This document shows positions 24,996 through 34,352 of a stretch of DNA of 64,000 nucleotides, piece by piece. Origin of the DNA: an uncultured Oceanospirillaceae bacterium (GTDB lineage: Bacteria > Pseudomonadota > Gammaproteobacteria > Pseudomonadales > Balneatricaceae); NCBI GenBank assembly GCA_937138495.1, contig CAKZPE010000032.1:62001-126000 (forward strand), written 5' to 3'. The first letter of the stretch is position 1. The number at the start of each line of letters is the position of its first letter. A program made the translations under genes and the position numbers. The notes under the pieces were generated by a model. That model saw only the letters and a program-made list of their open reading frames with translations. It did not search any database and was not told where the DNA came from.

Positions 24996-25543
24996 AACGG
25001 GTGCTCCAGATCATCAGTTTTTAACAGGTGACCGTCGCCAGTCAGCACTAACAGGTTGCGCATCAGCTCTGCCAGCCCCTGCAGGATCATCAGTACCGGC
25101 ATCACAATCAGACTGGCTTTGAGGATATAGAGTGCTTCAATGCCACCGGCTTCCTGTGAACCTTCCAGGTTTTTCCAGGAGAAGGCGACATAATCCCAGG
25201 AGATCCACAAAATAAACCCTGCGACAGGGAATAACAGAAGCAGGGTGCCGATGATGTTGATGATGGCTTTTCCGCGTTCCCCCAGTGGCCGGTAGAAAAT
25301 ATCCACCCGGACGTGACCGTCATGTTTCAGGGTGTATCCGGCGGCGAGCAGGAAAACAAAACTGTGCATGTAGATGACCGATTCCTGCAGCTGGATGTTG
25401 CCGACTTCGAAAACATACCGCATGACAACGACAACAAAGGTGACAATCACCATGCCCAGTGTCAGCCAGGAAATGGTACGGCCAATACATTCACTCAGAC
25501 CGTCGAGACAGTTGATGGCTTTAACCATGAAGTTACTTTTCAT
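24992..25543 (-). CDS. TRAP transporter small permease DctQ (TakQ-like)
   Basis: A protein of 183 residues if started at MKSNFMVKAINCLDGL (25543). The frame extends to 25729 but the added N-terminus is Phe/Gln/Arg-rich and unlike DctQ. Four membrane helices are visible, with VGNIQLQESVIYMHSFVFLLAAGYTLKHDGHVRVDIFY as the DctQ core. It is the first gene of a minus-strand run DctQ-DctM-Sel1B-Sel1A-YdcZ and is divergent from yjaG. Confidence 0.88.
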   Translation of the reverse strand: MKSNFMVKAINCLDGLSECIGRTISWLTLGMVIVTFVVVVMRYVFEVGNIQLQESVIYMHSFVFLLAAGYTLKHDGHVRVDIFYRPLGERGKAIINIIGTLLLLFPVAGFILWISWDYVAFSWKNLEGSQEAGGIEALYILKASLIVMPVLMILQGLAELMRNLLVLTGDGHLLKTDDLEHPL

Positions 25544-25752
25544 AGGAACGCGTCTTTTGGAAAATTTACCGGCCAGTATAACAAGAAAAAACTGAATAAT
25601 ATTAAGCATCTTGGTTATTAAAAGTACAGTTTGCCGCTGCCGGGTAAAATTCCCGTTCTGAGGCCGGAAAAGTCGCAGTTTTGGCGCTGAAAAGCTGCAA
25701 AATCTACCAATACCCGTACAATAGGGCACTTTAAACCAAAGAGAATTCTGCT

Positions 25753-26349
25753 ATGTCACAGTGGATGCTGGAAAAAGAAATCAAAGCCCTGGATGGCTGG
25801 CAACTGACAGCCTTTTCGGTTGCGCTGACCGAACGTATGTATCCGAATTTTGCATTATTTTCCCGTTTGCTTGAGTTCGGTGACCGGCAACAGGTGCGGC
25901 AGATTCTCGACGGTGTCTGGAACCATTTGGGCAACACCGGTGCAAAAATGAACTTTGAAGTCCAGCTGAGCAATATTGAAGCGAATATGCCGGATCTGGA
26001 TGAGTTTGATATGTACGGTGCGTCACCGGCACTGGACGCCATGGTGGCATTATTCTCCTGTGTCAGCTGCCTGCTGGATAACAGTCAGGCTGAAGCGGCG
26101 AATATCGGCAACCTGTCGCTGGAATGCGTGGCAACTTTCGTGGAAGTGACCGCTGAAGCGCAGTTGTCCGATGAAGAGGTACTTCGGCTGATCAGCAACC
26201 ACGACATGATGTTGCAGGAAGAAGCCTTTCAGGAAGAAGTGGTACGCCGCATTAACAGCGTGAAACAGCCGAATGCTAAATTCATTGCCGAGTTACGTGA
26301 ACTGGCGGCTAACGAAGGTGTCAGTAATATCGGTGTGAGCGACGACTGA
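25753..26349 (+). CDS. YjaG/DUF416 family protein
   Basis: A 198-residue acidic, soluble helical protein matching E. coli YjaG (DUF416): LDGWQLTAFSVALTERMYPNFALFSRL, LDGVWNHLGN, DEFDMYGASPALDA and QEEVVRRIN. Function is unknown; the family is widespread in gammaproteobacteria near hupA. Here its stop overlaps the ATG of the next gene by one base, which indicates translational coupling. Confidence 0.88.
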   Translation: MSQWMLEKEIKALDGWQLTAFSVALTERMYPNFALFSRLLEFGDRQQVRQILDGVWNHLGNTGAKMNFEVQLSNIEANMPDLDEFDMYGASPALDAMVALFSCVSCLLDNSQAEAANIGNLSLECVATFVEVTAEAQLSDEEVLRLISNHDMMLQEEAFQEEVVRRINSVKQPNAKFIAELRELAANEGVSNIGVSDD

Positions 26350-26606
26350 TGCTGAAGCTTGGGCTGGCGTTACTGATTTTACCCGGGGTGGTGTTAATGA
26401 CACTGTTCTGGCAAGACCTGAGTGCGATGCGCGAATGTCAGGCACAGGGGTTAGCGTTTGAGCCCTATACACAATCGTGCAGTGAAGCTGAGCAGCCATT
26501 TGTGCCTTTTGGCCAGCGTAATTCAACGTTGGTAAATTCAGTGATGTTACTGTCAGTGTTGGGACTTGCTTGCTGTTTATACGGTTTGTATGTGCGGGTC
26601 CGTTAA
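26349..26606 (+). CDS. Small two-helix membrane protein
   Basis: An 85-residue protein with an N-terminal hydrophobic helix (about 3-22), a central hydrophilic loop with two Cys (CQAQGLAFEPYTQSC) and a C-terminal hydrophobic helix (about 62-82). The loop probably faces the periplasm, where the Cys could form a disulfide. I do not recognise the family. It overlaps the YjaG stop codon (TGATG). Confidence 0.65.
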   Translation: MLKLGLALLILPGVVLMTLFWQDLSAMRECQAQGLAFEPYTQSCSEAEQPFVPFGQRNSTLVNSVMLLSVLGLACCLYGLYVRVR

Positions 26607-26633
26607 GGCGCTGCATGCAGAAAGGGATGCTTA

Positions 26634-27065
26634 ATGGTTAAGAAGATCTGGCTGGGAATATTACTGGTTTGCGTGGCCGGGTTATTGTGGGCCTGGCTGG
26701 CCGGCCCCCAGTGGCTGGAAGACTGGAACCAGGCAAGTCAGCAGGAGCAGCAGGCGTTTCAGCAAAAAGGGGCAACCCTTGGCAGTCACTCCGATCAGCA
26801 GGGTTGTTTTGATGCGGCACTGGCGTCGTTTGATCAGTGTCAGGATTCTGAATATAAGTGCACCGTGAATAACGGTATTTTACTGAAGGCCTGCTGGCAG
26901 AAAAGCCTGCCGAGTGAAGGCTTTTGTGATGATGTACCGGCGTTTGCCGAGAAGCCCAGTGAAGATGATAAAGCCTGGATGAAGGACAGTTGTCTGACGG
27001 CAGGGATTAATGGTTCAGGCTGTCGGCTGCTTATGCGCCAGAAGCAACAGCTTTGCAGTTCGTAA
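26634..27065 (+). CDS. Membrane-anchored Cys-rich periplasmic protein, unknown
   Basis: A 143-residue protein with an N-terminal membrane anchor (about 5-24; LGILLVCVAGLLWAWLA) and a soluble part with eight Cys spread over about 85 residues (GCFDA, DQCQDSEYKC, KACWQ, GFCDD, DSCLT, SGCRL, QLCSS). Even spacing suggests several periplasmic disulfides. I cannot assign a family. It is the last gene of the yjaG run, followed by a terminator. Confidence 0.65.
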   Translation: MVKKIWLGILLVCVAGLLWAWLAGPQWLEDWNQASQQEQQAFQQKGATLGSHSDQQGCFDAALASFDQCQDSEYKCTVNNGILLKACWQKSLPSEGFCDDVPAFAEKPSEDDKAWMKDSCLTAGINGSGCRLLMRQKQQLCSS

Positions 27066-27087
27066 AGGGTTCTCAGTAATTACAGAT

Positions 27088-27116
27088 AAAAAAACCGCGC
27101 CAGGCGCGGTTTTTTT
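27088..27116. terminator. Bidirectional terminator
   Basis: A-run, CCGCGCC-A-GGCGCGG, T-run. It lies between the yjaG run and the convergent oxidoreductase gene. Confidence 0.85.
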
Positions 27117-27128
27117 ATGCCAGATACT

Positions 27129-28064
27129 TCAGGCAAAGCTCAGTATCAGTTTGCCGCAGACATGGCCTGTTGCGCTGAGCTCAAATGCTTCTTCCAGCTG
27201 ATCCGGCCGGTAACTGCCGTTGAGTTGCAGGCGCAGAATATCATCGGCATACAGGCCGATAATCTGTTCCAGCTGAGCCGCATCAGGCATGACCCGAATG
27301 GCTTCAACATGGCGGTTCTGAGCCTGACCGGCGGCTGCGACAATGTCTTTGGTAACTGATGGAAGGGTGACCAACCGGCCGTCCGGCTTGAGGCACTCCA
27401 GTGCTTCGATGCCGCTTTCGCCGCCCACACAGTCGATGATCAGGTCGATATCTTTGGCATGTTCCGGTACCCGCTTATGCTGGTAATCAATGACCCGGTC
27501 TACCCCCAGGTCCCCGAGAAATTCATGGTTATGCATGGAGGCAGTGCCCAGTACATGAGCACCGGCCCATTTCGCCAGCTGGACAGCCAGATGGCCTACG
27601 CCTCCGGCAGCCCCCAGCACCAGAACACACTGGCCGGATTTCAGCTGGCCTTTATCGAACAGGGCCTGCCAGGCAGTTAAAGCGGCAGTGGCCAGGCCAC
27701 CGGCTTCTTCAAGTTCTACAATGTCAGGTACCCGGGCGATCTGATCGGCAGGTACCGCGATGTATTCCGCATAACAACCGGCCGGTTCCGGGAAGCGAAT
27801 CATCCCGAAGACACGGTCATCTGTCTGCCACTGGCTGCCGTTACCGTTAACGACGGTGCCGGAAAATTCCCAGCCCGGTACAAAGGGCAGATTGCCGATA
27901 AATCCGCTCGCACCGCCGCCTGAACAGGTTTTCCAGTCAATCGGGTTGATCCCCGCGGCAGCTGTTTTTACCAGTACTTCACCGGGTTTGAGTTCAGGTA
28001 CCGGTAAGGGCTGGTACTGTAATACTTCCGGACCGCCGAACTGATGAATAACAAATGCCTGCAT
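27129..28064 (-). CDS. Zinc-independent MDR oxidoreductase (quinone reductase-like)
   Basis: A 311-residue medium-chain dehydrogenase/reductase. The N-terminal GroES-like domain contains VKTAAAGINPIDWKTCSGG and FVPGWEFSGTVV. The NADPH fold contains VLVLGAAGGVGHLAVQLAKWAGAHVLGTAS (about 140-170). No catalytic zinc Cys/His set is present, so it fits the zeta-crystallin/quinone oxidoreductase or enoyl-reductase-like group. A single-gene unit; substrate unknown. Confidence 0.86.
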   Translation of the reverse strand: MQAFVIHQFGGPEVLQYQPLPVPELKPGEVLVKTAAAGINPIDWKTCSGGGASGFIGNLPFVPGWEFSGTVVNGNGSQWQTDDRVFGMIRFPEPAGCYAEYIAVPADQIARVPDIVELEEAGGLATAALTAWQALFDKGQLKSGQCVLVLGAAGGVGHLAVQLAKWAGAHVLGTASMHNHEFLGDLGVDRVIDYQHKRVPEHAKDIDLIIDCVGGESGIEALECLKPDGRLVTLPSVTKDIVAAAGQAQNRHVEAIRVMPDAAQLEQIIGLYADDILRLQLNGSYRPDQLEEAFELSATGHVCGKLILSFA

Positions 28065-28283
28065 AATGTGCTCCGTTGGCGTCTGAGTTGAGTGAACAGA
28101 ATAATCCCATAAACCGTTCTGTAAACATACAGTTTAGACCAGTGACTGGCTCAGGGATTCCGTTCGTAAACATGGATAAAGCAAGACGTTTGGTTAAGTT
28201 AGCTCTGTACAGCCATCATATATACTCGGGTGGGCAGAGAAATTAACTTATTACAGGAACGGCTACCGGCCGTGGAGGTCTTA

Positions 28284-28508
28284 ATGTATCTGGTAATTGC
28301 TGAACAGATATTGATGCTGGCAGGCATCGTTGTGTTTCTGGTGTCGCTCGGTATGTATGTGATGCGCAGTGGTGATTTCAAGTCGGTACTGGTGTTCTGG
28401 CAGGCAACGATCGAATTCAGTAAACGGGAATTTATGATAAATCGGGTCGGTTTATCTATGATGGTAGCGGCGGTCTTGGTACGCTTCTACAACTATTTTA
28501 TGGCATGA
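28284..28508 (+). CDS. Small membrane protein upstream of cysZ
   Basis: A 74-residue protein with two hydrophobic helices (IAEQILMLAGIVVFLVSLGMYVM and VGLSMMVAAVLVRFYNYF) and a charged central segment. ATG 28284 is chosen because a near-perfect GGAGGT lies five bases upstream; the frame is open from GTG 28230. It ends 23 bp before cysZ and is probably co-transcribed. Family not recognised. Confidence 0.65.
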   Translation: MYLVIAEQILMLAGIVVFLVSLGMYVMRSGDFKSVLVFWQATIEFSKREFMINRVGLSMMVAAVLVRFYNYFMA

Positions 28509-28531
28509 CCGACCACTACAGAGGCAGATGA

Positions 28532-29329
28532 ATGAAGGGCAATCCTATCCGCGGCGCGGGTTACTTTTTACGCGGTGTGAGTATGTTACCGGAAAAGGGT
28601 ATCCGGCATTTTGTGCTGGTGCCGTTACTGATCAATATTTTTCTGTTTGCCGGGGCTATCTGGCTATTGTTTGATCAGATGAGTGTGTGGATTGATTATC
28701 TTTTGTCCAGCATGTTGCCCGACTGGGCCTGGCTGGATTTTCTGCGTTATTTGTTATGGCCTCTGGTTGCCGGTTCTGTACTGGTCATTGTGTATTTCAG
28801 CTTCAGTGTCGTCGCCAATATTATTGCCGCGCCTTTTAACGGCATACTGGCGGAAAAAGTAGAACAGCGCTTAAGAGGCGCAACCGTGACAGATACCGGC
28901 TGGAAAGAAATGGTGGCGATGGTGCCTCAGGCGGTTGGCCGGGAAATATCTAAACTGATGTATTACCTGCCCCGTTTTCTGCTGATATTCGTGATTGCCA
29001 TGATTCCCGTGGTTGGATTGGCTGCGCCGGTTCTGTGGTTCTTGTTCGGCTGCTGGATGATGGCCATTCAGTATTGCGATTATCCGATGGACAACAATAA
29101 AGTCAGCTTTACGGATATGCGCATTGCGCTGAAACAGAAGCGTCTGACATCCATGGGCTTCGGTGGTCTGGTGTCTGTGGGTATGTTAATTCCGCTGGTG
29201 AACCTGCTGATTATGCCGGCGGCGGTCGTGGGGGCAACGATTTACTGGGTGGAAGAATATGCCGGTGAGTCAGCCGGGCTTGCCGGAAATATTTCTTCAG
29301 CCGCTGAACCGCGTCTGACCCGTGATTAA
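28532..29329 (+). CDS. cysZ: CysZ sulfate transport protein
   Basis: A 265-residue inner-membrane protein of the CysZ/EI24 family, which mediates sulfate entry for cysteine synthesis. GAGYFLRGVSMLPEKGIRHFVLVPLLINI at the N-terminus, SVVANIIAAPFNGILAEKVEQRLRG, and CDYPMDNNKVSFTDMR are family-typical. Four or more hydrophobic segments are visible and the length is normal. The mltA gene starts at its 3' end. Confidence 0.9.
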   Translation: MKGNPIRGAGYFLRGVSMLPEKGIRHFVLVPLLINIFLFAGAIWLLFDQMSVWIDYLLSSMLPDWAWLDFLRYLLWPLVAGSVLVIVYFSFSVVANIIAAPFNGILAEKVEQRLRGATVTDTGWKEMVAMVPQAVGREISKLMYYLPRFLLIFVIAMIPVVGLAAPVLWFLFGCWMMAIQYCDYPMDNNKVSFTDMRIALKQKRLTSMGFGGLVSVGMLIPLVNLLIMPAAVVGATIYWVEEYAGESAGLAGNISSAAEPRLTRD

Positions 29330-29348
29330 TTTTTCGAAGGCAGTATCT

Positions 29349-30497
29349 ATGGCAGTACCGATGACAGTAAGCGCTGGTTGGGCAACCCGTATAAAACAGG
29401 CCACGCAGCTGGTGGCTGTTGTGGCGTTAACGACGCTGGCCGGTTGCAGTTTTGCACCGAAAGAAGCCGGTATAGGCGAGGTCGTCAGCTGGCAGTCGCT
29501 GGACGGCTGGGAACAGGATCAGCAGGCGGATGTCTGGCCGGGCTTGCTGGCCCAGTGTCAGAAACTGCGCAAGAAGTCTGCAGACTGGCAGCGGATCTGT
29601 GCGGCGGCTGATCAGTTGGGCGAGCCTGATCATCAACAGGCCCGGGCCTTTTTTGAACAGCACTTTCAGGTGTACCGGATCAATGGCACAGAAGGCCGGA
29701 AGGATGGTCTGATCACCGGGTATTACACGCCGTTACTGCATGGCAGCCTGCAACGTTCAGCACAGTATTCATACCCTCTTTACCGTAAACCTGCAGATAT
29801 GCTGGGCATTCAGGTGCAGAGCTGTGCAGACCGTGCCGCCCGGTGCCGTGGCCGGGTGATCGGTGATCAGGTCATGCCGTATTACAGCCGGGCAGAGATT
29901 GACGGCCCGGAGAAGCCGCTGGCCGGCCAGGAATTACTCTGGGTGGATGATCCCAATGCGGCGTTTTTCCTGCATATACAGGGCTCCGGCGTTGTTCAGC
30001 TGGATACCGGTGAGTTGGTCGCGGTGGGCTACAAAGATCAGAATGGACATGCCTATAAACCGATTGGCCGGGTGCTGATTGAAAACGGTGAAATTGCCAA
30101 AGAGGATATTTCACTGGATTCAATTAATCGCTGGCTGGAGGCGAATCCGCAGCGGGCAGACTGGCTGAAGAACCAGAACCCGAGTTATGTATTCTTTTAT
30201 CTGTCGGAAACGGTTGAGAGTGGCCCGCGGGGCTCGCTGAACGTGCCACTGACCAATGAGCGCAGTGTGGCCGTCGACCGTAAGATTATTCCCCTGGGGA
30301 CGCCGCTGTGGCTGAATACCACCCTGTTTGATAACTCAGCGTATCAGCGGCTGGTGCTGGCGCAGGACACCGGCGGGGCGATTAAAGGCCCGGTGCGGGC
30401 GGATGTGTTTTTTGGCCGGGGTGAGCGGGCCAAACAGCTGGCCGGGCATATGAAGCAGTCCGGTGAGTTATTTGCACTTTTGCCTAAGCCCCGGTGA
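29349..30497 (+). CDS. mltA: Membrane-bound lytic murein transglycosylase A
   Basis: A lipoprotein of about 382 residues (lipobox LAGC around residue 35) of the MltA family, which cleaves glycan strands of peptidoglycan to anhydromuropeptides. Seen: ITGYYTPLLHGSLQRSAQYSYPLYRKP, LLWVDDPNAAFFLHIQGSGVVQL, NPSYVFF and the C-terminal 3D domain LAQDTGGAIKGPVRADVFFGRGERA with its Asp triad. The ATG at 29349 has AAGG upstream; the frame also opens at GTG 29322, which overlaps the cysZ end. A terminator follows. Confidence 0.92.
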   Translation: MAVPMTVSAGWATRIKQATQLVAVVALTTLAGCSFAPKEAGIGEVVSWQSLDGWEQDQQADVWPGLLAQCQKLRKKSADWQRICAAADQLGEPDHQQARAFFEQHFQVYRINGTEGRKDGLITGYYTPLLHGSLQRSAQYSYPLYRKPADMLGIQVQSCADRAARCRGRVIGDQVMPYYSRAEIDGPEKPLAGQELLWVDDPNAAFFLHIQGSGVVQLDTGELVAVGYKDQNGHAYKPIGRVLIENGEIAKEDISLDSINRWLEANPQRADWLKNQNPSYVFFYLSETVESGPRGSLNVPLTNERSVAVDRKIIPLGTPLWLNTTLFDNSAYQRLVLAQDTGGAIKGPVRADVFFGRGERAKQLAGHMKQSGELFALLPKPR

Positions 30498-30511
30498 GTG
30501 TGGAGGTACGT

Positions 30512-30540
30512 AAAAAAACCTGTCACTGACAGGTTTTTTT
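30512..30540. terminator. Terminator between mltA and phoR
   Basis: A-run, CCTGTCA-C-TGACAGG, T-run. Nearly symmetrical, so it can stop both the mltA and the convergent phoBR transcripts. Confidence 0.85.
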
Positions 30541-30557
30541 ATGTTTGTAGGCGATGA

Positions 30558-31889
30558 TCAGTCGTTATCCAGCTCGTCGATTTCCTCAATCGCTGAATGT
30601 TTAACCTTGTTAATCAGTTCCTTCGGGAAGTGACAGCTAAAGGTGCTGCCCTTGCCCAGGGTACTTTTAATCGCCAGCTTGCCGCCGTGACGGTTCAGTA
30701 CGTGCTTAACAATGGCCAGTCCCAGTCCGGTGCCACCACTGTCGGAGGAGCGGCTTTCGTCTACCCGGTAAAACCGTTCTGAGAGGCGGTCGATGTGAAT
30801 GCTGTCGATGCCCGGACCGTTGTCTTTAACCGCAAAGTGCGCGCCGTTTTTATCCACCCACCAGCGAATGATAATGGTGCCGTCAGCCGGTGTGTAGCGG
30901 ACAGCGTTAAAGACCAGGTTGGAGAATGCGCTGTAGATTTCAGATTCCTGACCGAGCAGGCTGAAGTCCGGGTCGATATCCAGTTCAATCTGATGATTTT
31001 TGTCTTTACCGAGGCTGCGGGCATCGTCAGTAATTCTGCTGATCATTGACTGTACCGGGACTGGCAATTCATCAGAAATATGCGGGCTGGCTTCCAGCCG
31101 GGACAGCAGCAGCAGGCCGGACACCAGATTTTCCATGCGTTTTGATTGCTTGGCCATCTGGTTCAGCCCCCGGCGCAGAGGTGCCGGAAGGTCCTGATCA
31201 AGATAGGTTTCCAGGTACCCCCGGATGACGGTTAACGGGGTGCGCAGCTCATGGGAGGCGTTCGCTACAAAGTCTTGCCGGGTCTGTTCCAGCTGGTTAA
31301 TCCGGGTAATATCCCGGGCCACCAGTATCCGGTCGCCATAACCGAACTTGGTGAGCTGGTATTCCAACGCCACCAGGCTGTCCACCGGGGACGGTAACTG
31401 AAGCGGTTCGTCGTAATTTTCTTTGCGGTAATAGCGGATAAAGCGCGGATCACGCAGCAGGTTCATGACAGAACGGCCACGGTCGGTCTGTACTTTTAAG
31501 CCCAGCAGCCGGTCTGCTGAGCGGTTCCACCATTCAAGGTTGTTATCCCGGTCGATAATGACAATGCCATCTCCCAGCGCTGCTGAGGACTGCTGGAAGC
31601 GGGTAATAATGTTACGCAGTGACTGATTCCGGGACTGATTACGTTTCTGATCCCGTGCCAGTTCATCAAACAGCTCTCCCCAGTGGCCATTGCTTTCCGG
31701 CACATCGGAGCGGTCTCCTTTGGTGAGCCATTCCTGTAACCGGGTAAATTCCTTTACCTGCAGTACACCCCAGCCGAGCAGAAATGCCGCGAGGGTCCAG
31801 CCAGGATAACCAATCACCAGCCCCACGATACCGCCGGCCAGTGTGGTGAAAAATAAACTGCCAGAAATTGAATGGTTACGGTTGTACAT
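30558..31889 (-). CDS. phoR: Phosphate-regulon sensor histidine kinase PhoR
   Basis: A 443-residue kinase with two N-terminal hydrophobic segments (about 10-45), a linker, a PAS domain (about 95-200; GIVIIDRDNNLEWWNRSADRLLGL), HisKA (DFVANASHELRTPLTVIRGYLETYL with the phospho-His) and HATPase_c (NLVFNAVRYTPADG, VKDNGPGI, DSGGTGLGLAIVKHV). The order and length are those of PhoR. It lies 51 bp downstream of phoB in one operon and signals phosphate limitation together with the Pst/PhoU proteins encoded 5 kb away. Confidence 0.94.
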   Translation of the reverse strand: MYNRNHSISGSLFFTTLAGGIVGLVIGYPGWTLAAFLLGWGVLQVKEFTRLQEWLTKGDRSDVPESNGHWGELFDELARDQKRNQSRNQSLRNIITRFQQSSAALGDGIVIIDRDNNLEWWNRSADRLLGLKVQTDRGRSVMNLLRDPRFIRYYRKENYDEPLQLPSPVDSLVALEYQLTKFGYGDRILVARDITRINQLEQTRQDFVANASHELRTPLTVIRGYLETYLDQDLPAPLRRGLNQMAKQSKRMENLVSGLLLLSRLEASPHISDELPVPVQSMISRITDDARSLGKDKNHQIELDIDPDFSLLGQESEIYSAFSNLVFNAVRYTPADGTIIIRWWVDKNGAHFAVKDNGPGIDSIHIDRLSERFYRVDESRSSDSGGTGLGLAIVKHVLNRHGGKLAIKSTLGKGSTFSCHFPKELINKVKHSAIEEIDELDND

Positions 31890-31940
31890 TCTGTCGGATC
31901 CGGATGATGTCTGAGAGCAGCTTAGCGTGGAAACTTCGGC

Positions 31941-32636
31941 TTAAGCAACTTGCGATGAGAACCGGTAGCCGGTGCCACGCACCGTCTGGATGAGATACTC
32001 ATGGCGTGTCCCCAGTGCTTTACGTAACCGGCGGATGTGAACGTCTACGGTACGTTCTTCAACATATACGTTGCCACCCCAGACCATGTCCAGCAGCTGG
32101 CTGCGGGAATAGGCGCGGTCCTGATGGGTCATAAAAAACTGCAGCAGACGGAATTCAGTAGGCCCCAGTTCCAGAGGTTTCAGCTCGGCGCTGACCCGGT
32201 GAGAAACAGGGTCAAGAGTCAGGCTATCAACGGTGATAGGTTCTTCGATGCCTTTTGGTGTGGCGCGGCGAAGCACAGTTTTCAGTCGTGCTACCAGTTC
32301 CCGGGGCGAAAAGGGTTTGGTGATGTAATCATCAATGCCCGATTCCAGGCCTTTGATTTTATGGTCTTCATCACCCTTAGCGGTCAGCATGATAATCGGA
32401 ATGTCGGCGGTTACTTCATCTTTGCGTAACCGGCGGGCAAATTCCACACCGCTGATCCCTGGCATCATCCAGTCCAGCAGTACCATATCAGGCTTTTCGT
32501 CCAGCACAATGCTGTGGGCTGCCTGGGCGGATTCCGCTTCCAGACATTCGTACCCGGCCATTTCCAATGCAACCGCAATCATTTCCCTGATTGGGGCTTC
32601 ATCGTCGACGATCAGAATTCGTTTATTGGATGACAT
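31941..32636 (-). CDS. phoB: Phosphate-regulon response regulator PhoB
   Basis: A 231-residue OmpR-type regulator: receiver domain (about 1-125; IVDDEAPI, phospho-Asp in VLLDWMMPG, Lys in TAKGDEDHK) and winged helix (about 135-230; ELGPTEFRLLQFFMTHQDRAYSRSQLLDMVWG and VDVHIRRLRKAL). It binds 18-bp PHO boxes. One such box lies 56 bp upstream of its own start and others precede pstC and pstS, so positive autoregulation is likely. AGGTGAT serves as ribosome-binding site. Confidence 0.95.
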   Translation of the reverse strand: MSSNKRILIVDDEAPIREMIAVALEMAGYECLEAESAQAAHSIVLDEKPDMVLLDWMMPGISGVEFARRLRKDEVTADIPIIMLTAKGDEDHKIKGLESGIDDYITKPFSPRELVARLKTVLRRATPKGIEEPITVDSLTLDPVSHRVSAELKPLELGPTEFRLLQFFMTHQDRAYSRSQLLDMVWGGNVYVEERTVDVHIRRLRKALGTRHEYLIQTVRGTGYRFSSQVA

Positions 32637-32691
32637 GCTCGATCACCTTATTTAGACAATTCTTTAGACGAGCATATTAGATTATTAAACT

Positions 32692-32709
32692 GTTACAGAA
32701 ATATGACAA
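32692..32709 (-). promoter_or_regulatory. PHO box upstream of phoB
   Basis: On the minus strand TTGTCAT-ATTT-CTGTAAC matches the PHO consensus CTGTCAT-AWAW-CTGTCAY at about 14 of 18 positions, in the right orientation toward phoB. Confidence 0.75.
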
Positions 32710-32733
32710 ATAATGCTTATGTCACGGTAATTC

Positions 32734-33621
32734 TTAGGGAATCAGCCAATAATCCAGCGCAATGCCGATAAACAGTGCCATACCTGCATAGTTATTGTTC
32801 AGAAACGCCCGGAAACAGTCCTCACGCCGGCGGTGCCGGATAAGCCACTGTTGCCAGATAAAACAGCCCGTCATAATCAGCAGGCTGAGGTAGAAATACT
32901 TCCCCATGTCCAGCTGATTGCCCAGCAGGATAAAGGTCAGTACGGTCAGTGCCTGTAAAATACCGACGATGAGTTTGTCCGCGTCGCCGAACAGAATAGC
33001 CGTGGATTTGATGCCGATTTTCAGGTCATCATCCCGGTCGACCATGGCATATTTGGTGTCGTAGGCGGTGGTCCAGAGTACTGTCGCGGTGTAAATCAGC
33101 CAGGCGTAGGCCGGTACGGTTTCGCTGGTGGCGCTGAAGGCTAACGGCACTGCCCAGGCAAAGGCCATGCCCAGTACGATCTGTGGCAGATGGGTATAGC
33201 GTTTCATAAAAGGGTAACAGGCAGCGAGAAAGGCACCGCCGAAAGACAGCAGGATGGTATGAACGTTGGTAAACAGTACCAGAATAAAGGCCAGACTGAT
33301 CAGTACCAAAAACAGCGCCAGTGCCTCTTTGGCTGTCGCTTTTCCGGCAGGAATGGGGCGTTGCGCGGTGCGTTTTACATGGCCGTCTACTTTTCGGTCG
33401 GCAAAGTCATTAATCACACAGCCTGCTGAACGCATCAGAAAGGTACCCAGGCAAAAAATAAACAGTAAATGCAGACTGGGCACACCTTCAGCCGCAATCC
33501 ACAGTGCCCACAGTGCGGGCCACAGCAGCAGATAGGTGCCGATGGGTTTTTCTACCCGCATCAGCTGGCCGTAGGCTTCAAGGCGATCTTTACTGAAAAT
33601 GGATATCTGCATACCGGTCAT
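32734..33621 (-). CDS. ubiA: 4-hydroxybenzoate octaprenyltransferase UbiA
   Basis: A 295-residue polytopic membrane prenyltransferase that attaches the polyprenyl tail to 4-hydroxybenzoate in ubiquinone synthesis. The two Asp-rich motifs are intact: [20 protein letters not shown] (about 70-90) and [23 protein letters not shown] (about 190-210). Its start overlaps the ubiC stop by four bases, so the two genes are translationally coupled. Next gene on the other side is phoB, divergent in function but same strand. Confidence 0.94.
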   Translation of the reverse strand: MTGMQISIFSKDRLEAYGQLMRVEKPIGTYLLLWPALWALWIAAEGVPSLHLLFIFCLGTFLMRSAGCVINDFADRKVDGHVKRTAQRPIPAGKATAKEALALFLVLISLAFILVLFTNVHTILLSFGGAFLAACYPFMKRYTHLPQIVLGMAFAWAVPLAFSATSETVPAYAWLIYTATVLWTTAYDTKYAMVDRDDDLKIGIKSTAILFGDADKLIVGILQALTVLTFILLGNQLDMGKYFYLSLLIMTGCFIWQQWLIRHRRREDCFRAFLNNNYAGMALFIGIALDYWLIP

Positions 33622-34172
33622 GTCTGTGAAGTGGAGTTGTGTGCGTCCAGTAAGGCTGGCAGGAATACTTCTGATACCAGCAGGGGTTTGTCGCTCAGAT
33701 AAAACAGCGAACGGCGCGCCCAGGCAGAGTCGCCATCGCGGATTTTCAGTCGGCTGATCTGTAACGGGCCACGCCGCATGGTCGGGTCGCGGAACAGAAT
33801 GCTGCCCAGTGAGCGGCTGCCGACAAAGTTCAGTTCCCGCTGTTTACCTGTGAGAGTGGTTGCCGGTATGACTGAACGGGCAAAAACCCATGGCTGACCG
33901 TTGCCAATCAGCTGTACTTCACGGATCACTGCCAGTTGCCGGGGGCGCATGCCCAGTGCTTTTGCTTCGGAGCGGGTGGGGTGGTACCAGCCCTGGCGGA
34001 TGACTTCAACGCGGAAATTTCCCTGGCTGGCACTGACCAGGCGCTGCGTCAGCGAGCCCGGATCCAGCAGCCATTTCCGCCAGCACAAGGGTGCATCTGT
34101 ACTGGCAGGACGGCGCAGGGTATACCAGCGAACGTCGAAGCTGTTGTCATTCAGGGCAGAAGGTATCGGCAC
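33618..34172 (-). CDS. ubiC: Chorismate lyase UbiC
   Basis: A 184-residue soluble enzyme that converts chorismate to 4-hydroxybenzoate plus pyruvate, the first committed step to ubiquinone. [49 protein letters not shown] (Arg contact region), [17 protein letters not shown] and the C-terminal SEVFLPAL are typical. Normal length. It forms an overlapping operon with ubiA. Confidence 0.92.
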   Translation of the reverse strand: MPIPSALNDNSFDVRWYTLRRPASTDAPLCWRKWLLDPGSLTQRLVSASQGNFRVEVIRQGWYHPTRSEAKALGMRPRQLAVIREVQLIGNGQPWVFARSVIPATTLTGKQRELNFVGSRSLGSILFRDPTMRRGPLQISRLKIRDGDSAWARRSLFYLSDKPLLVSEVFLPALLDAHNSTSQT

Positions 34173-34352
34173 GGCAAAATCTCAAAAACGTTGTCTCACA
34201 GGCGTTATCTGATTACGCACTTTTAAAACAGCCGCTATGGTATCACTTACCCCGGGGAATCATAGACTTGTTCACTGAAACCCAGGTTTTTCGTTGCGCT
34301 GAGGCAGGATTTTAGTTCGCGGGGATTGGGGTTGTCAGCCCCTTTGGGTAAC

